Below, piece by piece: positions 5,882-8,171 of a stretch of DNA of 8,171 nucleotides. A model generated the notes under the pieces. That model made no database searches. It was not told where the DNA came from and saw only the letters and a program-made list of their open reading frames with translations. Each line of letters begins with the position of its first letter. Position 1 is the stretch's first letter. Source of the stretch: an uncultured Collinsella sp. (GTDB lineage Bacteria > Actinomycetota > Coriobacteriia > Coriobacteriales > Coriobacteriaceae); contig URNJ01000075.1 of NCBI GenBank assembly GCA_900549215.1, positions 1 to 8,171 of the forward strand, written 5' to 3'. Position numbers and translations under genes: made by a program.

Positions 5882-6417
5882 TAGTTCACCACCTGCTCCT
5901 CAAAGTACGCCTTCGGGTGGTTACACACCGGGCACACCTCAGGCGCCTCGGCACCAACGTGCAGGTGCCCGCAGTTCAGGCACTTCCACACCTTCACGCC
6001 CTCACGCTCAAACACCTCGCCCGACTCGATGCGCTCGACGAGTTTGTTGTAGCGCTCCTCGTGGGCCTTCTCGACGGCGGCGACGCCACGGAACTTCTCG
6101 GCGATCTCGGCAAAGCCCTCCTCCTCGGCGGTCTTGGCGAACTCGTCGTACATCGTGGTCCACTCGTAGTTCTCGCCCGCGGCGGCGTCACGCAGGTTGT
6201 CCAGAGTGCCCGGAACGGCGCCGTCGTGCAGATACTTAAACCACAGCTTGGCGTGCTCGGACTCGTTGCCCGCCGTCTCGGCAAAGATATTCGAGATCTG
6301 AACGTAGCCGTCCTTTTTGGCCTTGGATGCATAGTAGCGATACTTGGTGTGTGCCTGGGACTCACCGGCAAAAGCAGTCTCGAGGTTCTTCTTGGTCTGA
6401 GAGTTCTCAAAATCCAT
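5878..6417 (-). CDS. rbr: Rubrerythrin
   Basis: This cytoplasmic diiron peroxidase reduces H2O2 to water with electrons from rubredoxin or NAD(P)H-dependent reductases, and is a main peroxide defence in anaerobes. The 179-aa product has the normal length and domain order. The four-helix ferritin-like domain (about 1-138) has candidate iron ligands E19, the E52-x-x-H55 pair, E85 and the E116-x-x-H119 pair. The C-terminal rubredoxin-like domain has C146-x-x-C149 and C162-x-x-C165 for one Fe(SCys)4 site. ATG 6417 is chosen because AAGGGAAG lies 7 nt upstream and the protein then begins MDFENSQTKKNL, typical of the family; a TTG at 6438 is less likely. It lies 114 nt after the MutY-like gene in the same direction, with no clear terminator between them, so co-transcription from the redox regulator's promoter is possible. 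Confidence 0.97.
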   Translation of the reverse strand: MDFENSQTKKNLETAFAGESQAHTKYRYYASKAKKDGYVQISNIFAETAGNESEHAKLWFKYLHDGAVPGTLDNLRDAAAGENYEWTTMYDEFAKTAEEEGFAEIAEKFRGVAAVEKAHEERYNKLVERIESGEVFEREGVKVWKCLNCGHLHVGAEAPEVCPVCNHPKAYFEEQVVNY

Positions 6418-6443
6418 AGGTGTACTTCCCTTCAACACGTGCC

Positions 6444-6453
6444 GCCCATGGGC
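6444..6453. repeat. 10-bp perfect palindrome in the rubrerythrin leader
   Basis: GCCCATGGGC lies 26 nt upstream of the rubrerythrin ATG. It could be an operator half of a longer site or just a small leader hairpin. No clear -35/-10 pair was found in the 114-nt gap. Confidence 0.3.
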
Positions 6454-6531
6454 TTTGAGCGACCTTGTCTTTAGGATGCCCTCAAGCCGCGAATTTAAAC
6501 CTTACAATCCCGTTCTTCAGATTTGAGCGGG

Positions 6532-7437
6532 CTACACACTCAACCAGCAATCGCCCTCGGCTCGGCAAAAGCCCTCGCGCTCCAGGTCAGCTAGAATGCC
6601 CGCGATCAAGTCGCACTCGACCGGCCCGCGCCCGGCTGCCGCTTCCATCTCGTTAACGCCCACCACGGCATCAGCAAGCGTAATCCCCGCCGGCTGACCA
6701 TCGCGCGCTGCCAACAACATACGCACGATATGCGCGCGCTTTTGGCGGCGCGAGCCCTCAAACTTGGACTGACGACTATAGCCCGCCGACCGCCTGGACG
6801 GATTGGGCAGTGTCTTTTTAAGATACGCGCCGTAATCCAGCAATGCGTAATACCACGCGCGCGGCGTGTCGGCATCGTCTTGAGGCGCGGCAAAGGGCGC
6901 GATCTCGTCCGCCGCCGCACCGGGGGCCGCCGGACAGGCAGCTTGGATCAGCGGCACCAGTTCGCGATCGGGAACGGCCGGCACATCGGGAAAGAAATGA
7001 TGCAAAAAGACCGTGCGCACATTGGTCTCCAAATACACGCCCGGAAGATCGAATGCAAACGAACGGATACCCTGCGCCGTTGCCGGGCCAATGCCGGGCA
7101 GAGCGACCAAGTCACGCGTCTCGCGCGGAAACTCCCCATCCCAGTCCTCTACAACGCACTGTGCAGCCCTGTGAAGCGCCAAGGCGCGGCGATTATAGCC
7201 CATCCCCTGCCACGCATCCAAGACATCGGAAGGGACAGCCTGAGCGAGCGCCTGAACAGTCGGAAAGCGATCGAGCCACGCCGGCATACGTGTCTCCACG
7301 CGCGGCACCTGCGTCTGCTGCAGCATGACCTCGGAGAGCCAGATGATATACGGGTCGCGCGTTCGGCGCCACGGAAGGTCGCGATAACGCAAGACCCCTT
7401 CCGAACGAATCATCGAACGAAAGGGGTCCTGAATCAT
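6532..7437 (-). CDS. mutY: MutY-like A/G-specific adenine DNA glycosylase, Fe-S-less form
   Basis: This base-excision-repair enzyme of the HhH-GPD superfamily is expected to remove adenine mispaired with 8-oxoguanine. The 301-aa protein shows LPWR (21-24), SEVMLQQTQV (35-44) with the family's catalytic Glu at E36, WQGMGYNRRALALH (76-89), and the helix-hairpin-helix LPGIGPATAQGI (113-124). At the position of the catalytic Asp (LDGNV in E. coli MutY) it reads LETNV, giving Glu137. The Cx6Cx2Cx5C loop for the 4Fe-4S cluster is missing. The C-terminal ~85 residues (SKFEGSRRQKRAHIV onward) do not look like the usual NUDIX-like 8-oxoG-reading domain. ATG 7437 follows AAGGAG with 7 nt spacing. The gene sits 21 nt behind the Rrf2 regulator, almost certainly in one operon. 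It could be a diverged glycosylase with a different base preference. Confidence 0.9.
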   Translation of the reverse strand: MIQDPFRSMIRSEGVLRYRDLPWRRTRDPYIIWLSEVMLQQTQVPRVETRMPAWLDRFPTVQALAQAVPSDVLDAWQGMGYNRRALALHRAAQCVVEDWDGEFPRETRDLVALPGIGPATAQGIRSFAFDLPGVYLETNVRTVFLHHFFPDVPAVPDRELVPLIQAACPAAPGAAADEIAPFAAPQDDADTPRAWYYALLDYGAYLKKTLPNPSRRSAGYSRQSKFEGSRRQKRAHIVRMLLAARDGQPAGITLADAVVGVNEMEAAAGRGPVECDLIAGILADLEREGFCRAEGDCWLSV

Positions 7438-7458
7438 AGCTATACTCCTTATGCGGCG

Positions 7459-7944
7459 CTATTCCTCCCGGCAAGCGTACGCGCAGGCAGCGTACTCGGG
7501 AAACGCATCGCGATCGGCGAACTTGGGATCGACAGCCGGAAACTGGCGATGGGCGACGATATCGCCGAGCGAAACGGAATCGAGGTAGTCGCGCATCAAC
7601 GCCTGGGCTCCGGCCCACAGGGGATGATAGCAGCACGCGCCCATGCGCGCACAGTCACCATCGGGGGCGGTGCAGTCGTTCATAACCATAGGGCCCTGAA
7701 CGGCCTCGACGACCTGGCGGATAGTGACGTCGTCCGGACTGACCTTGAGACGCATGCCACCGTGGACGCCACGCAGGCTCTCCACAATACCGGCTTGGAC
7801 CAAACCATGCTGAATCGAACGGGCAAACGAATACGGGACATTGACCTCTTCGGCAGCGGTGCGAACAGAAAGCAAACGCTCCGGATCCTCAGCAAGCATC
7901 GCCAGCATACGAAGGGCGTAATCAGTCTTCCTCGATATGTCCAT
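7459..7944 (-). CDS. Rrf2-family transcriptional regulator with Fe-S-type cysteines
   Basis: This is a 161-aa winged-helix DNA-binding regulator of the Rrf2 group (IscR, NsrR, RirA and relatives), which sense Fe-S status, NO or redox state. It begins with the typical MDISRKTDYALRMLAML. The recognition region is about 27-57 (VRTAAEEVNVPYSFARSIQHGL), and the wing is RGVHGGMRL (58-66). A cysteine cluster follows as C91-x6-C98-x5-C104, with an extra C105. This matches the three-cysteine cluster-binding loop of IscR/NsrR but with one extra residue in the first gap. C154 and C158 near the end are additional. ATG 7944 follows AAAGGGG. The next gene, the MutY homologue, starts 21 nt after the stop, so they form an operon. 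Autoregulation is usual for the group, and dyads lie over the putative promoter. Whether it acts as a NO, redox, iron or Fe-S sensor cannot be told from the sequence. Confidence 0.93.
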   Translation of the reverse strand: MDISRKTDYALRMLAMLAEDPERLLSVRTAAEEVNVPYSFARSIQHGLVQAGIVESLRGVHGGMRLKVSPDDVTIRQVVEAVQGPMVMNDCTAPDGDCARMGACCYHPLWAGAQALMRDYLDSVSLGDIVAHRQFPAVDPKFADRDAFPEYAACAYACREE

Positions 7945-8171
7945 TTTTCCCCTTTCAAGGAATACGAACAGCTCGAACGAGCTCCGGGGCCGAGCTTGTG
8001 TCGAGACGCTAAATGACCGCCAGGACATCCAAATGGTAAATCGGATATCCACTGAGTGCCGCGCTTGGAGCGAAATGCATCAGATGCGGCGCACAGTGCA
8101 ATTTAGTATAACCTAAGGCTTATAGGACAAAATGTGTGTCCCGATAGAACACCCGTTTCCATCCATTAATC
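7945..8171 (-). promoter_or_regulatory. Leader and promoter region of the Rrf2-mutY operon
   Basis: The best -10 box is TATACT (minus strand, 8105-8110), a five-of-six match, preceded by a poor -35 such as TTTTGT at 16 nt. Transcription from there would give a leader of roughly 150 nt. The -10 box overlaps an 18-bp imperfect dyad at 8107-8124 (TATAA...TTATA ends). A second dyad, GGACA/TGTCC, lies at 8125-8141. A third, GCATC-A-GATGC, lies at 8077-8087 downstream of the start point. Such sites fit binding by a dimeric regulator, most simply the Rrf2 protein itself, but this is inference. No gene was found in this stretch. Confidence 0.45.

Noticed and set aside
5917..6474. Plus-strand open frame opposite rubrerythrin
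   Set aside because: Rubrerythrin on the minus strand has all metal ligands; the antisense product has no supporting motif.
6730..8016. Plus-strand open frame of about 428 codons
   Set aside because: Antisense to the MutY homologue and the Rrf2 regulator, crossing their intergenic gap. No domain features were seen.
7945..8052. 36-codon N-terminal extension of the Rrf2 regulator
   Set aside because: The Rrf2 family starts at the MDISRKTDYA-type sequence, which has its own ATG and ribosome site; the extension is unlike the family.

Overview
The window is a 100% minus-strand gene block from a GC-rich, probably anaerobic Gram-positive bacterium. Codon use strongly favours G/C in third positions. 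The block carries a rubrerythrin and an Rrf2 redox regulator, and its Shine-Dalgarno sites are strong. My best guess is the Actinomycetota class Coriobacteriia (a Collinsella-like gut anaerobe); that is inference from overall style, not a database match. Because every supported gene lies on the minus strand, transcription order runs from high to low coordinates. The long plus-strand open frames are antisense shadows of these genes.

Right end (about 5880-8171), redox and repair genes: an Rrf2-family regulator with Fe-S-type cysteines is followed after 21 nt by a MutY-like adenine DNA glycosylase. After 114 nt comes rubrerythrin, an H2O2-reducing enzyme of anaerobes. A 227-nt leader/promoter region upstream of the regulator holds a good -10 box and several short dyads. 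The MutY homologue lacks the usual 4Fe-4S cysteine loop and has Glu where the catalytic Asp normally sits.

Middle (about 4239-5877), unknown membrane proteins: a 210-aa four-helix membrane protein lies between two near-identical GC-rich terminator hairpins. Between rubrerythrin and the first of these hairpins sits a perfect 29-bp inverted repeat, an unusually large hairpin. Next comes a 299-nt gene-free stretch with 11-bp-phased direct repeats and an inverted repeat, then a 144-aa single-pass membrane protein of unknown function.

Middle-left (about 3312-4240), probable accessory island: an A+T-richer intergenic stretch precedes a 64-aa ORF. This ORF resembles only the C-terminal tail of an AbiEii/DUF6036-type nucleotidyltransferase toxin. 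It is translationally coupled to a 187-aa protein with a C-terminal helix-turn-helix that starts at TTG. This looks like a decayed or reduced toxin-antitoxin/phage-defence pair.

Left end (1-3260): rmuC, a predicted DNA-recombination/nuclease-related protein with a membrane anchor and coiled coil, ends at a hairpin terminator. It is followed by a full-architecture ABC exporter half-transporter (membrane domain plus ATPase) whose last residues run off the window at base 1.
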